Below, piece by piece: positions 10,656-23,285 of a stretch of 64,000 nt of DNA. How positions within the stretch are numbered: the first letter of the stretch is position 1; the number at the start of each line of letters is the position of its first letter. Position numbers and translations under genes: made by a program. The DNA lies in contig JALBUN010000012.1 in NCBI GenBank assembly GCA_025174535.1, positions 372,001-436,000 of the forward strand, given 5' to 3'. Source of the DNA: Cantharellus purpuraceus (lineage: Eukaryota > Basidiomycota > Agaricomycetes > Cantharellales > Hydnaceae). Under the pieces are notes generated by a model. That model made no database searches. It was not told the DNA's origin and saw nothing but the letters and a program-made list of their open reading frames with translations.

Positions 10656-12975
10656 TCATTTCTCCTCTTTGAAGTCACGGGAAACCGTCCTGTCGCCCGG
10701 GTCATCTTCCTCACCAGCCTCCTCCTCGGCCTCTCCCTCGCCCTTGCTCTCTCCCTGTTGCTCCTCGTCAGGAGGGTCGGGAGGACGCGGCTCGTCCGTC
10801 GGAGGGATGCGCGGACGCGGCGCAAGCTCGAGGGTGACATTCGAGCCACTAGCCTGGCATGCCCCCTCCCCGCCCCCCCCTCCCCCCCCCCCACCACACG
10901 TCTCCCGCGCCTTCCCCCGACGCACCCCCCGCTTCGATTCCGTGGGGCGCGTGCACTCCAACCCTCGTCGCGCACACTGACTATAATACGAGATCACACA
11001 TTGAATGAGCACGCTAGAAATAATATACAGAGACTGCGCGAGTAGCACTTACTTGCAAGGTGGCTCCTTTTCCACCTTCCCTTCGTCCCCGTCTTGCGGG
11101 TTGCGCGGCGGAAGTGGGGGACCCGGCCCACACGCAATTTTGCGCTTCCTGCAAAAGTAGCAGGCCATGCGGGGTCTGCGCGGTGGGCTGACTGGGGGCG
11201 GAGGCGGAGGCGGCGGGGGACGCTTGTGCGCGGGGGTGAGGGTCAGGCGCAAGACCGAGCTCGACGACGTGGGGGCACATGTCGGCGAGAGCGACTCTCC
11301 ACGTGGGGCGCGCGAGAGTGGGTAGGACCCGAACAACCCAAATACGGTCGCTGGGTTGATCCTCGCACCTCCAGGCGCGCTCCCACCTGCAAGGGGTACG
11401 CCCGGTTGAGCGACGGGCGGCACGGCGCCCTCCCCGCGTTGATACGCCGGGTACGGGTGGAAGGGGCGGAAGGCCTGGGCATGCTGGCGGCCTCCGCGGC
11501 CAGACCTGTCCCTACGCGTGGCGAGATGGGACTGGGAGGGAACGACGGGTGCACTGGGGAGATCCCCATCCGTTCGGGACCTGCGGAGACCGGAGTGGGG
11601 CGATCGTGCGCGGCCCAAGCGCGGCGGGGTGGACGAGGAGGGAGACGCGTTCGGCGGCGGATTTGGCGTCGAGGTGGGCGTTTGGGAGCTGGGGCCTGGC
11701 TGGGGGAGACGTGGGAGGACCTCCGGGTCCAAAAGCCGCGGCGGCTGGATGGGACCCCTCGCCATGTCTCGGGCAGGCGAATGCACACGAGACGAAGGGC
11801 CGGCAGGGGAGTGCCGCAACGGCTCTTGGAACTCCGCATACGGTCTGAAATGGCCAGTCGCCAATGCAAGGGCGGGAGGAGAGTGTGGCTCGGAGGGTGA
11901 GGGCGGGGACGACGGTCGCTGAAGATGGTCCATGACCACGGGCACCTGGGGTGGGTATTGATACCCAGACGGGGCGGACGGCCAAGAGGGCGGCGGATGC
12001 CCGTGGAACGTGTCTTCCTGGGCTGCGGCGTGCTCGATGGACGGATCCGAGGGATGGTATTGAGACTCTGCAGCCTCTTGGACCAAGTCCCGAGCGGGCT
12101 GCAGTAGCGGCGAGTCGAAGATACCATCAGCGCGTGGTGGCGGTGTCCGGGATGCCCCTTGCTGAGCGAGGTCCTGCGCGTAGTCTACGCCCATGGGTAC
12201 CATATGAGCGTACTCTGGCGGCTGGACTAGGCCCAGGTTCTCGTCTACAACGTGGGCAGCGAATGGACGGTGACCGTCATAGACAGTCTCAGCCATTGCA
12301 TACTCTGCATTGGCATATGGGACGGGAACCGGGTAAGGGTGCTGCTCACTGTCTGCCTGGCGATGGACAGGATAATACATGAGGGCGGGTGGAGAATGCG
12401 GGTCGTCGTATAGATGAGACCACTGTTGGCTGTGTGTACGGTAAGCAGATGGACAAGGGAGGGAAATAGGGGACTTGCCTGGAGTCAGGGTGCGGGTACG
12501 AGGGTTGGGACGGGTCTGGGAAGGTGGGATGCTGCCATTGGGACGCGTCGGGGTGAGAGAGACGGTAGGGGAGGTGCGGGTCGGGGACGAGACGGGAGTC
12601 TAGCGGCTCGTAGACATAGGACGGGGGGGTGGGCGTGTGGTAGGACGTGGAAGCGTAGGACGTGGACGCGGAAGCAGATGTGGACGCGGACGGGTACGAG
12701 GTGGACGCGGAAGCAGATGTGGACGCGTACGGCGAGTGCGGATCGTGGTAGTACTGGAGGCGGAGATCGGTCTGGATATGGAGCTGCGGCGGATACTGCA
12801 GATCCGTCTGCGGGCACGGCTGCTCCGGGTATCCACGCTGCTCGTACTGGGGAAAGGCCGGCGGAGGCCCATGATCATGCTGCGGCGAGGAGACAACAAG
12901 AGGATAAGGGTTGTACAATCTGTCGCCGTCGGTGGGAGGAGGGTGCGAGTGGTCGTCGTCCTGGTGGGGATGCAT
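10656..12975 (-). CDS. Zn2Cys6 (Gal4-type) transcription regulator, Pro-rich
   Basis: Three exons, 12975-12479, 12429-11053 and 10980-10656, keep phase and give 732 residues. The protein is rich in Pro, Ser, Tyr and His; residues near 75-115 are a Ser/Ala/Thr repeat encoded by GC-rich tandem DNA at about 12630-12740. The zinc cluster lies late, at about residues 589-634: CYFCRKRKIAC, a 24-residue Pro-rich spacer, then C-x2-C-x6-C across the second intron. This matches the Gal4-type six-Cys pattern with an unusually long middle loop. A tail of about 98 residues follows; its last part is Glu/Asp-rich (GEGEAEEEAGEEDD) and could be an activation domain. Intron 1 (12430-12478) starts with GC, in the context AG/GCAAGT. 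Expected role: nuclear DNA-binding regulator. Targets unknown. Confidence 0.85.
12430..12478 (-). other. GC-AG intron of the Zn2Cys6 gene
   Basis: The donor reads CCAG/GCAAGT and the acceptor CACACAG. Removing 49 bases joins Ser-Arg-context codons in phase (AG + C), and the total coding length becomes a multiple of three. GC-AG introns are a known minor class that needs an otherwise strong donor, as seen here. Confidence 0.75.
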
Positions 12976-15900
12976 GGAGGCAGGAGGTGAAAGCTTGGAA
13001 CGGCTCGGTGCGCGTTTTTGAACCAGCTTCTTCTCATATATATATACAAAGTATTATAATATATATATATTTTACAAATTTTATAAATTTATTTCTCGCA
13101 TGGCCACTGTCGCTTAGATTGGCTTTGCAGATCTGAGATCGTCTGCTCCTGCTCTGCTCGCCCCTCCTCCCTGCTGCCACTAGGGCTGCCACTGCGGCCC
13201 TGTCTGTGCCACGCCCCGTCGTGTCGTGTTGTTCCCCAGGCAGTCTGACGACGACGAGGATACGAGACCTGGAAAAAAAATACCTCCGCTTCGTTCGGGC
13301 AGTGCTGGTGACCCTGGCTGATGATTGAGTTTCTTCAGTCAAAATACTTTTCAGTTAATACGCCATTCTTATTTGGTAATCAGACACGGTTATCCGATTT
13401 GTCATCACACCACCATGTTGGTGACACACCGCTTCCTTTCACATTCGGCCTTCACACCGGCCTCTTTATCTCATCCTTTTGATCCACATGTCTCCCAGTC
13501 GGAGCATCAAATCCCTAGTCGGAGCCCAAATTAGGTTGGCCCGCACCCACGGATGCCCTTCAGGCACCCTGCCACTCCTCTCCCCGGCCTCTCACAACAC
13601 CTGCCGTACGTTCTCGAACCTGTCAGATCCGGCCATCATGCACGCCCCTCTTGCAAAACAATGACCCAGTCTCCACCTCGTGTGTCCCGATAGGATGTTC
13701 ACACCGCTAATCACCCCACCCAGGTCGTGTCCTGGACCATCTGTCACATGACCCTGCTCTGCCTCGTGCCCCTCATTAACTGGTTTGGGGAGACTGCTCG
13801 CTAGGGCTGCAGCCGACCCCAGCCATCGTCGGGGGTGCGGAGATCCAAGCTCCAACTCCCGCTCGCCGGCACACGTCAACAGCTCCCGCAAACTTGTCGT
13901 CTGGCTTCTTCGCATGCCAATGTTTCAGACACTTCCCAATGTAAATAGAAGACACGCTAAGAAGTACAACCTTCCACTCGGTGATCACCCGGTGAGAATG
14001 CTGGCACGTGCATTTGCGCTCCGCTCGCTTGGGCCCGGATGACCAACCTATCCTCCATCGTCCCGTATTGATAGCAGAGGCTCATCGGGGACGCTAACAT
14101 CATCCCAACACCCTTGCGTTACTGCATACGTCCTATGTTTCAATTCAATCGCACCGCTGACCAATCAACCACAGCCTGCTTTGTCAGGCCAATGTCTGCC
14201 ATGCATTCACGCTTATCTATACATCGCAGCTCCGATTTGACAGTCCTCTTGTCGGGAGACAAGGTCTCCGACCCCGACATGACAAGGCTCGGATTTTCGC
14301 TTCGTCGCTTCTCCATTGCTCCAGGGTTTCAAGCATGGTTGGGGGTCGCTTTGAATGAAAGTAGTACATACAACTCTGAACCTTAGCTTCCTACGTCAAG
14401 GTAAGGTTCTCATTAAAGTTCCGATACACTTCTCAGCCCATCTGGCCCTTTTTAGAATGGCGAACCTTGCAGAAGTTCAGGCGTTGTCAGCAAGTTACAC
14501 AGCCAGCTTGACAAGGCATAGAATAATCAAAGTCTCGCTTGTTAGTCTTTTCCCGGTAAGATGTTGAGCGCGGTTCACAGCCCCTTCCGGTGTAAATTCA
14601 GTGCAACTTGCCTTTGTTCTCCCTGTATATGATGACAAGCTTTGACTACACCGACTTGCATCAGCTTGTGCGCTGAAACATGTCATCACGTACAAGACAT
14701 GGCACATCTAGGTGGTTCGATAGGATTTGTAAACATCTTTGCCACGACACGCTTCCATTTCTCTACGCCGCACAATGCCACGCCCTTGCTGACATGCTTG
14801 TCCTTGAATCCCCATGCGTACACGTCTTCTGGCCGGTGTGATCGCGACACATGATGGCGTTGGTGCAAATTTTCCCCGCATCTCTATTGACTACGTCGCT
14901 TCGATCACTGGCACCACTATGACCACTGCTTCACATCAAAGCTTCCTCCAACTCACCCGGCGTAGATCCGGGCCTTGCGTCTGTCATTTTCGGTGACCTC
15001 TCAGCGGTGCTGACACCTAGAGCTGGCACGGGAGCCTCCCGCAATCGCATTTTGCTTGTTCCGTGCTATATCAGGTCCTTGTGCTTTTCATTCTCCAAGA
15101 TAGTGCAGCAGTATCACACCCCCGGTTTGTACGATTCTCTGGACTGCACAGCGGGGACTACGTGAAGGGATAGTAACGGGCCACATTCCAAGACAGCACA
15201 TTGGAAACTGTGTACTTGCTGGGTGATCCCCCCCTGATGTTTGACGGGTCTGGTCACTCGTGAATATGCAATCGTCTGTCACTCACCACGTTGTGCAATT
15301 TCTCAGCGTCGAGCCCAGTCATGTGTGATTTCCGTGAGAGTATTTGACCCCGCCGTCACGGCTGTATATTTATCACTGACGTGTGGGTGTGTGTCTCCAG
15401 TGTAAATGTCAAAGGGGGGAAATCAGGCTCCTACGGTGCCATCAGCCTGCGTCAGCAGCTCAGCTTTTCTCACTCTCCCCTTCGCTATATTCCATTTGAG
15501 TTCCATCAGTCAGGGCACGTCCAGCGTGTGGATTTACGCACCTGGGCGTCTTGTGAACTGTTTTTCAAGTCAAATTATATATGGCAGGTGTTTGAGCTTA
15601 TAGAGACGTTTCTGATTGTGCATTGTGTATATCGGCAGGTGAGACACCTTGAATGAAAGGGCAAGTTTGCCACCATGTGATGAAGTTTTTCAAGCTTATA
15701 GGAGGCGTTTGTGTTATTTGTGGTGAAGGTGATAAGTTCAGCTGCATACGATGTTCCTCGGGTGGATATGGGATAAGTCTGCTGCTACACTTCCCTCCTC
15801 CCCTTTGTTTCCCATGACATCTGTTTTTCTTTCTTTCTTTCGCCAGTATACGTTGGATTCGCCTCCAGAGTCCGGTCGGGGCGACACGCATGCAAGCATC

Positions 15901-18900
15901 GGCACTAAGTCTCTAACTAGCTATGGCTAGGCGTACTGGATACGCTTTTTGCATGTCATATTCGGGAGTCCCCAGGGGTTGAACCATATCCAGGTGCTGC
16001 TTGTGTTAAAATACACCCACTTACTCCCCTTCCGCCGGCCAGGGCCATGCATCTCCGGCGATTGTGAACTTTGCAGGTGTGCGTTCTGGGATCTGCGCCT
16101 TTTTTTTTGGAGCTTCCGTTGGGGCGGGGGGATTTGGAAATGTTATTTATGCGCCGTCAGGTTTTTCGGAATTGCCGCCCCCCAACCCCCCCTCACCCCA
16201 TCTATTTTATCTAACATTGCACTTGTGTATGACAGTTTGGAATCTGACGTGCGTCATCTCAGTCAGGTAGTGACACTAAGCGGGTACTTGCATGTTGCAA
16301 ACTGGGTGTGCCGCATCGGTTGTCATTTTTGAAGATTTGGTGTGTGTGTGTGTGTTTTTGGCTTCCTGCTTCTTGCTCCTTGTTGCCAAAAGGCTGACTC
16401 TTTTATTTGCGCGAAGACCTTCTCTCCCCCCCCCCTTTACTCGCCTTTTATGCCCTAGGGCCAGGGGACGTTATATACCCTTGAATGCTGTCGGCCTCTG
16501 CATGCCGATCCAGGACTGCCATGTATCAAGGCAAGTGGGGCCCTGCCGGATAAACGGTGACACCTAGAGACTGATTGATCCACACGCTTATTTCCTTCAC
16601 GTTACCCTATAGAGTCAGGCGCTTCAAGTTAGATGGCCAAGTTTGAGCTAGGCGGAGTATATGGTGTTGAGCTAATGGTGGATATGCTCTGTGGGCAGCT
16701 ACACGTGTAGGAAACTATTGATAACGTGCTCGTATCTTTGCACGGTGTGGTGTTGATTTTAGAGATCGTCCTGGATTATTCGTCGAGGTGTCGTTCAGGT
16801 CATGCGCAAGATTATAGGGACGGGGGCCCCGCTCATCAGTCGTGTTAATCACCTCTTGTTTACCCACCTATTGCTCTGATCTTTTGCCAGTAACCTTCTA
16901 TAGCCCCACGCATGCAACTTGTGGACAAGACCACTACCCTTGGGATATGGCATTAATTATGCAATATATAACAGCCCATGGCATCTACGATGCGATAATC
17001 ACCTGCGTGACGCCATGCGCTTGTTCGCTGAGAGATCTCTGTTCCCGGTGTTAGTCTCAAACGCTTTGGCAGCCCACGCTCGGCCAGCTGATACAGCACT
17101 TTTCCACATGGTTTGAATTCTTCCCGGCTCACGTATTCACGTAGGTCTATGTCGCCTCCTGCCCCAGGAAGAATACTTTTGATATTAATATCTCCCCCTT
17201 TATTCTCCTCCCTGATGAATTTCCCGGCTAACCACTTTCTTTGTGTCACACTGGAAGTAGTCTTTCATGCCACGGAGATACCTGCCAGCAGGATTACCTT
17301 CATCCGGAAGGTGTATGAACTATATGAAGTGCACTCCAGATCTATTACGGAGATACCTACGACAGTACTGTCCGAGTCTCACTCCGCCGGTTAATCAGCC
17401 ACCGTGACCTTTCCCGTTAAAGCATGCCGAGAGCCAAGCAGATGTTGTGAAATACGGAGTAGGAAGGCTGATGCAGGGACGTTAACGACTGACTGTGATA
17501 AGAGCATAATGCATAGATAGTCCTTCCCGCCAGGATGATGCAACAAGTTCTGGCCCACAGGTTCGGGAAAGGTTCGCAGGTTCGAGGATGGCAATGAGCC
17601 TGGCTCTATCGACATGAGTCGGAATAGCTGGAGCCCTCTATGTCCGAGCTGACTCGCTCTAGTGTAGGCCCCGGGCCATTCAGCCTCAGGGCCCAAGGGC
17701 GGCGCATTCCATTGTAGAAACACTAGTAACTAAAGTCGTATTATTGGCATTTGTGGGTGGATCTTGGAAGCTTGATCAAAGAATGAGCTGCTGTGGGCGT
17801 GCATTTACCACGTGGGTTCAGCCTTGTCACCACCCACGCTCTGTGCTCGATCCTTGAGTACTTAAGTACTTAAGTTCTCATCGGGATGAAACTGCAGTCT
17901 GCAGGTCGGCATGTCATTAATCTATTGCTTCAAAGGGAGATGTGCTTGAGTTCATCGATGGCATCAACATCTTGCATTAATACATCTAACACGCCTTTAG
18001 GATGTTGACTAGTGATGGACTAAGTACATATTCAATGACTTATCGTGTCCGAGTCGTACTGTAGAGTCAGTTATCTTTGCCATGGAAACATGCCAGGATA
18101 GAACGTATGGACTGTTTGAATGTTCCAAGGTCGGAAGTTTGAACGTTACGCGTAAATCGGTTAAAAATGGCTACCGAATCATCTAACGAGTTTCTTATGT
18201 ATATGCAAATTATAGTATAATATATGCAGCAAGTACAATACCCAGCTGTGAACGCGTTCATCGGGTGTGACTGGCAGTGCTTTGTAACTTGCACAGCCTA
18301 CATCGTGAATGCACAAGCGAGCGCAATGTATTGATGCTCCGGGTCTTGGCGCAAGCGCGACGCGATTCCTATTGAAAGTACCTGTCTCGCGCAAAAGGTG
18401 TCAAGTGCGCAACCGCAGCCACGCCTCCACATCTACCTATTTCATCAGTGGACAACGGGAAAGACCAAGGAAAAAGAAATGGTGCAGCTCAATGTCGACA
18501 ACAATGAACTTCTGGTCGCCAAAGCTCGACAGCTATGAAGACCACTTTGTTGCCAGTTGACCCTAAATCATGCACGTTGGCGTCAAGTATTGAATCAAGC
18601 CTACATTGACGTCGTACACATACACAACCTATTTTTATACGTCCCGCCTGCGAGCGAGGTCATTTACCGGAGTTTCCGCCTTGGACTGTACACGCATGGT
18701 CTGTTGGTATCCCCTAGGCTAAAGACTGGAGTAGGGAGTTCCTTATAATGGGGTTCCAGAGCTGTGCAAAAAGACCTTTGTGATGAACCCAAGGGTGATA
18801 TATTGCGCAGAGGATTTTTAGTAAAAAGACCCTGAGCGGTTTTTGGGCGTACTGGAGGCACTTTATCCGGGTATTATAAAGGCCGCAACGGGCGACTTGC

Positions 18901-19264
18901 AGGAAGAGACTGAGATTCGGACCGAGGGGGAAAAACGAGACTGAATGCCAATGAGTACCTACTGGTCAGTAAGGGCGAGTCTCTGTATATTTGGGCGATG
19001 ATTTACATTAAGACGTAACCATCGACAAGTGTCGCACAGCATCGTGGGCGCAAGTAAATTGTCATGTAATACGGTGGCAGAAACCCTTCAAGAAACAGGG
19101 GGTTTCATCTCTTATCCATTCTCCGGAGACAAACGAGCAGCTGATGCATACAATTAGGAAATAAACAGAAAAAATACAGAGTAAGAAATGGAGAAGTGAT
19201 ACACCACTAGTATTAAGCCACAGGAAGTTTCAAAGGCGGTTGACGTGGAAAGTCAACATCCACA
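12976..19264. other. 6.3 kb gene desert upstream of the Zn2Cys6 gene
   Basis: No frame here shows convincing protein-like content or splice structure. Local features are an AT-rich tract (13034-13092), a pyrimidine/TTTC run (15824-15840), a TG microsatellite (16340-16355), a C-run near 16427-16435 and a palindromic tandem at 17857-17875. It may hold long 5' leader or regulatory sequence of the regulator, non-coding RNA, or decayed repeats. Nothing in it supports a choice among these. Confidence 0.4.
16340..16355. repeat. TG microsatellite
   Basis: Eight uninterrupted GT/TG dinucleotides followed by a T-run. Simple repeat with no assigned role. Confidence 0.9.
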
Positions 19265-19735
19265 TCAGGTGCGATCGTGTCTGCCAAGACGATTAACACC
19301 TTTCCTGATTGTTTTGGCCTCGAGCTGCTTGGCGCGGGCCAGCCTAGCCCTAGGAAATGAGGATGCTGTCAGTGCCGCCAGCGTAGCTCACGGTTGCAAG
19401 GACATTACGCACCCTTCCAAGGCAGCCACTTCAAGATTTTTCACATGTTGACGTGCCTCTTTAACAGCACGGCGAGCCAGCTCCAAAGCTCTATCCGCAT
19501 CCTTCTCTGCATTTTCTGCGTCTACTACCTTCTGGCGTGCAGCCTTGATGGTGGGATCTGCCGACAGGGATGAGGAATCGGACGATGACATCTCTCGGAT
19601 GCGCGACAGAATGCTCCCTGAGCGTCCAAGCTTCCCAGAGTTTGAGCCATTTTTGGAGTCCAATTCGCTCTTCATCTGTCCGTTGGCGACTGCTGCCTGG
19701 TTAACGGTGGATGGATGCGAGCTGAAGAGAGGCAT
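19265..19735 (-). CDS. small coiled-coil protein, unknown function
   Basis: Two exons, 19735-19413 and 19349-19265, join in phase (GG + G) across a GTGCGT...CTAG intron and encode 135 residues. The first half is Ser-rich (SRIREMSSSDSSSLSADP). The second half is a long charged Ala-rich helix, KAARQKVVDAENAEKDADRA and LELARRAVKEARQHVKNLEV, with heptad-like spacing of hydrophobics, ending in basic residues (AKTIRKGVNRLGRHDRT). There is no signal peptide or membrane segment. I recognise the style as a short conserved basidiomycete coiled-coil protein but know no function. Possibly an oligomerising or nucleic-acid-associated protein, given the basic end; that is inference. Confidence 0.65.
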
Positions 19736-20501
19736 ATCGTGTCTATATTTCAGACGACTTGTTGTTATGAATCTCGTGGTGTTGATGAAATTGCAGCTCC
19801 ACTCGAGGCATTTATATAGACACTTCTGCTAGTGACGTCATACTTCTCTCCATGGAAAGTACCAGGCAAATTTGGGGTGGGACATTCGTCTGTGGAGCGC
19901 ACCAGAACATATTAATGCAGGCTAGAACTGTGGGATTGACAGAGCACAATGATAGTGAGTCCAGACTCCACTAGATACCTCCGCGGACTTTGGGCGCTCA
20001 AATTTAATCAATACAACACGAAAGTTTTCCTGTGCTGGTTGGAACCACTGTTGTTGAGGAACTTTAGAAACGATTCTAAGCCAATGCCCTTGTTCTCCTT
20101 ATTCAGAACGGCTATATTGTCTGGATGCTTGATGTAAGCCCTTCTCGAGCAGGATCAGTAGCCTGCCTCGTTCTAGAACTGATGTGATGTCTAGACTCTT
20201 TTACGCACTAGTATAATATATTTATGAGCATAATTGTGCTCACGGGAATTTATTTCGTTATCACCAGGAATATCTTTCCAGAACTTGTCACGAAGTTTTA
20301 ATCACAGTTCCAAAAGTATTTCCATCAATTGGACTCGAGTCCGTGGAGTCCGCTCTTATCTCTGACTCATGGGCTTCACCTCTAAAATATACGGATTTCT
20401 TTTCATCTTAATAATTTCAGCACGGCTGGCAGAGCACGTTTATTACCCACTCTGTCCTCATATTTGTTGTCGTGTCTTCCCATTTTTGATTAAGCTTCCA
20501 A
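19736..20501. other. intergenic, no gene seen
   Basis: AT-rich gap between the minus-strand coiled-coil gene and a plus-strand reading frame. No protein-like frame or repeat was noticed; it probably holds the coiled-coil gene's promoter. Confidence 0.35.
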
Positions 20502-20974
20502 TGTCTCTCAGCTTCTCGCGGGTTTCATCTATAAGTCTCTCACTTGTCTCACTCAATGACCGATCACACAGCAGCACACCGCCGATCGATTGCGACACCC
20601 TGCGTACTCTAGAATTTGAGAAGAAAATACACAGAAAAAATCTCCTACAGACTCGAACATCCGAGCATCTCGGGGTGTTGAAAAACGAGCGACTCTTGGA
20701 TGAGCTCAGTGGAGAAGGTGAGGAGATACATCAACGTTTAGAACTGGAGTTTCCTCTTCAGCGCTCCATCACTCAAGAAAACGCAAGAGCTACTCTAGCT
20801 TTTTTGCGGTTACGGGCCGTCAAAAGTTCAGGTAGTGAGTGGAATAACATCATTTAAGGATGTCCCCTTGATGATCTCCGGCGTGGTATTCGTCGGACAG
20901 GACTTCATGTGTGATACCTATTCGGAAAATCCAGACTTTCCATCGCCGGATTTTGGCATGGGGAAGAGCGCGTG
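20502..20974 (+). pseudogene. frameshifted unrecognised reading frame
   Basis: A frame from the ATG at 20502 (MSLSFSRVSSISLSLVSLND) runs through charged, helix-like sequence such as LRTLEFEKKIHRKNLLQ and LELEFPLQRSITQENARATL. It then meets TAA at 20855-20857. One base shift just there continues as KDVPLMISGVVFVGQDFMCD and YSENPDFPSPDFGMGKSA to a stop at about 20974. The uninterrupted protein-like character on both sides suggests a single-base indel in a real or recently lost gene. A very short intron is less likely. No family is recognised. Confidence 0.35.
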
Positions 20975-21360
20975 ACGCCATGGACCTCGTCTTTCCTTGA
21001 TCACATGTCGGACCTGTGAGAGAAGACGAAGGCCATAGTAATAAATCCTGGAAGCCTGAGATCAAGACCCAGTAGAAGGACAGTCAGAACAAGTCATCCA
21101 TGAAGAGGGCCCGAGAGTATTGAAAGCGTAGACCTCACAAGCACAAGGTGATCGGAGATGCAGAGATACAGCCCGAGTGGAACGAGAAAAAAGAGGTACG
21201 GTTCGCAACGCTGGTGACATATAAACGGACGGGTGTCAGTGTCACTCTTACGGTCTTTGGCACGACAAGTGCTTCAGTCATGGCGGAAAGATCAGTAGAT
21301 AACGCTATTCACGCTGATCTATGCCCTAGCAAGCTTTCTGCGCCACGCTAAAACCCAACG
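20975..21360. other. intergenic with doubtful coding remnants
   Basis: Plus-strand fragments such as WNEKKEVRFATLVTYKRTGV (about 21178-21240) look weakly protein-like and may be a continuation of the broken frame upstream, but stops separate them. No supported gene. Confidence 0.25.
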
Positions 21361-23285
21361 TCAACAACTAAAGGGCCTACTAATCACGCCAGTCGCATAG
21401 GCATCAACGATTGCCTAAACATTGTAAATGAGTTGCAAGGGATGTATCACAAGAGTAAGGCTGATTCACCTTGATAAACACATACGTCCCGGCGATGCAT
21501 ATGAAAGCGCCTGAGGCAATGGTAAGAAGAGCAGCCATTACCATCCAAGGATGTCTTCGCAGTCCTTTCTTTCCACCGCCAAGATAATACGCATCACATA
21601 AGTAGAAGAATCCTGCGACGCCGTACGTATACCTTCATCGGAAGTACTCAGCGGTTAAGAGGAAGAAAAGGAGCCATGCCACACCATGATGCAAACAACG
21701 CCGCTGTCAAGCCTATCAAGAAGGCGAATATAGGCACAGCTACGGCGAAAAGGAATGCCACCGCTGTTCCAGTGAAGCATAAACAAGTCCACGTTATCCA
21801 TCCGAGGTATGTGTGTGAGTGCACATGTTTCGAACGTCGAAAAAGCCGGACAAAGACGAGCTTGGCTGGGACATGGATATACAGTCCTCCCGCTACAAGA
21901 AAATTTGGAAGTGCAATAGCGAATGCAATCTTAGACCATATGGGGGGCAAAGAGAGGAGAGCATTCGACTGCACTGTCGCGCCAATATAGATGTAAACAA
22001 CAGTTGCAAAGATGGAATAGAAGACAGTCGCAAATCCTTGCAAAACATATGCTGCCTGAGAATGAATTATTTGTTATTGTCCCAACATACGACACGTTAG
22101 CCTGCTTACCTTCATGGCATCTTGTGGCCGTTTCATCTCAGATATGAGAATGAAAAACCTGCCTGACTTGTACATAAAATACTCCGGTATGTTGGAAGGA
22201 CGTACATAAAATGCCCTAGTAAAATGTAGTCACGTTTTAAAAGGATATTCGACACGGAACAGTATGTGCTGACCAGCATATGCAAAAACCTATCACAAAT
22301 TAAGTCAGTTTTGCAGGTATCAAGTGATGTGACTCACAGGGTTTGTAATAGCCAGAAAAGCCTGATTGAAGGTCTGAGGAATAGTTGCTTGTAAGGCTCT
22401 TCCAGGTACTGGATTCGCCCCAGCACCGATCATGGCTATGACACCCGAGAGCAAGATGCTTAGAGCACTTCCCAGTCCTAACCATGTCAGACTGCTCAAT
22501 GTGCGCGGAAGCGACATGAAAAATGACGCGAGTGCAAATATGAGAACGAAGTAAACGGCACACAAACCATTATTACTGAGAGTCGACAACGCTTGTTGGC
22601 CAGCGACTAGTTCCGATCCCTTTAAAATGATTAAGGACTATTTTCCTAAAGAAAGCGGGACGCACAGCCGCAAAGATCGAAAAGACCAAGGTGCCCCCGC
22701 TAAGAACTTCCCTGCCAATAGGTCCAAATAATATGAACCCTGCGTCACCTATTGCAACGTGAGCATTCAAATAGCCTGCCAGTAAATTGCCGTACCCATG
22801 CTGTGTACCTCCGGATGATTCAACTTGAAATCAACAAGAAGTTTCGCAGTGAATAGCGCGAATATTCCCAGGAAAATGATCAAAAAGAGAGCAGGGAAGA
22901 TGCCTATGATCCATTTTCATATCTAAGCACCTGTCCAACATTGAATTCTGCATAAAGCGTGCCTACGGTCGCCAACGCGCTGGGGAGTGATAGCATGCCA
23001 TTACTGACAATCTCTGCTATCATTAGCAAAGATACGAACTATGTGCGAATCAATGGCTTAATAGACACATCATTGGACACTATAGGGAGCAGATGCTTAC
23101 TTTCCATGATAATGTCTTGTAGTGAATCTGACAGAGGTCGTCATACTCCTACACCCGGAACGGAACCAGAATATGGTCGAATTTGGTAAACATACCTGAT
23201 GACCTTCCTCATTTCCAAAGACGTCGCTTTCTGTCTTCGGAAGAGAATTGCCTTCGACATCGTGTCCCCCTTTGAAGCCGAACAT
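21361..23285 (-). CDS. amino-acid transporter, AAAP/Aa_trans family
   Basis: Polytopic secondary amino-acid transporter, expected in the plasma or vacuolar membrane. The ATG at 23285 gives a short hydrophilic N-terminus (MFGFKGGHDVEGNSLPKTES). After several short introns the typical first helix appears, MIAEIVSNGMLSLPSALATV, followed by GDAGFILFGPIGREVLSGG, GSELVAGQQALSTLSNN, AVYFVLIFALASFFMSLPRT, AITNPVFAYAGH, RRPQDAMKAAYVLQGF and VYIYIGATVQSNALLSLPPI. The last exon reads KAIVDAYATGVISRPFSC and stops at 21361-21363. The VDAY...PFSC ending is typical of fungal family members. About ten or eleven membrane segments can be placed. All visible exons join in frame, so the gene looks intact. It is divergent from the WD40 gene, with 724 bp between the start codons. 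Confidence 0.88.

Noticed and set aside
11094..11922. Long GC-rich plus-strand frames inside the Zn2Cys6 gene
   Set aside because: Arg/Gly-rich shadows caused by GC-rich codons; the minus strand gives the zinc cluster and in-phase exons.
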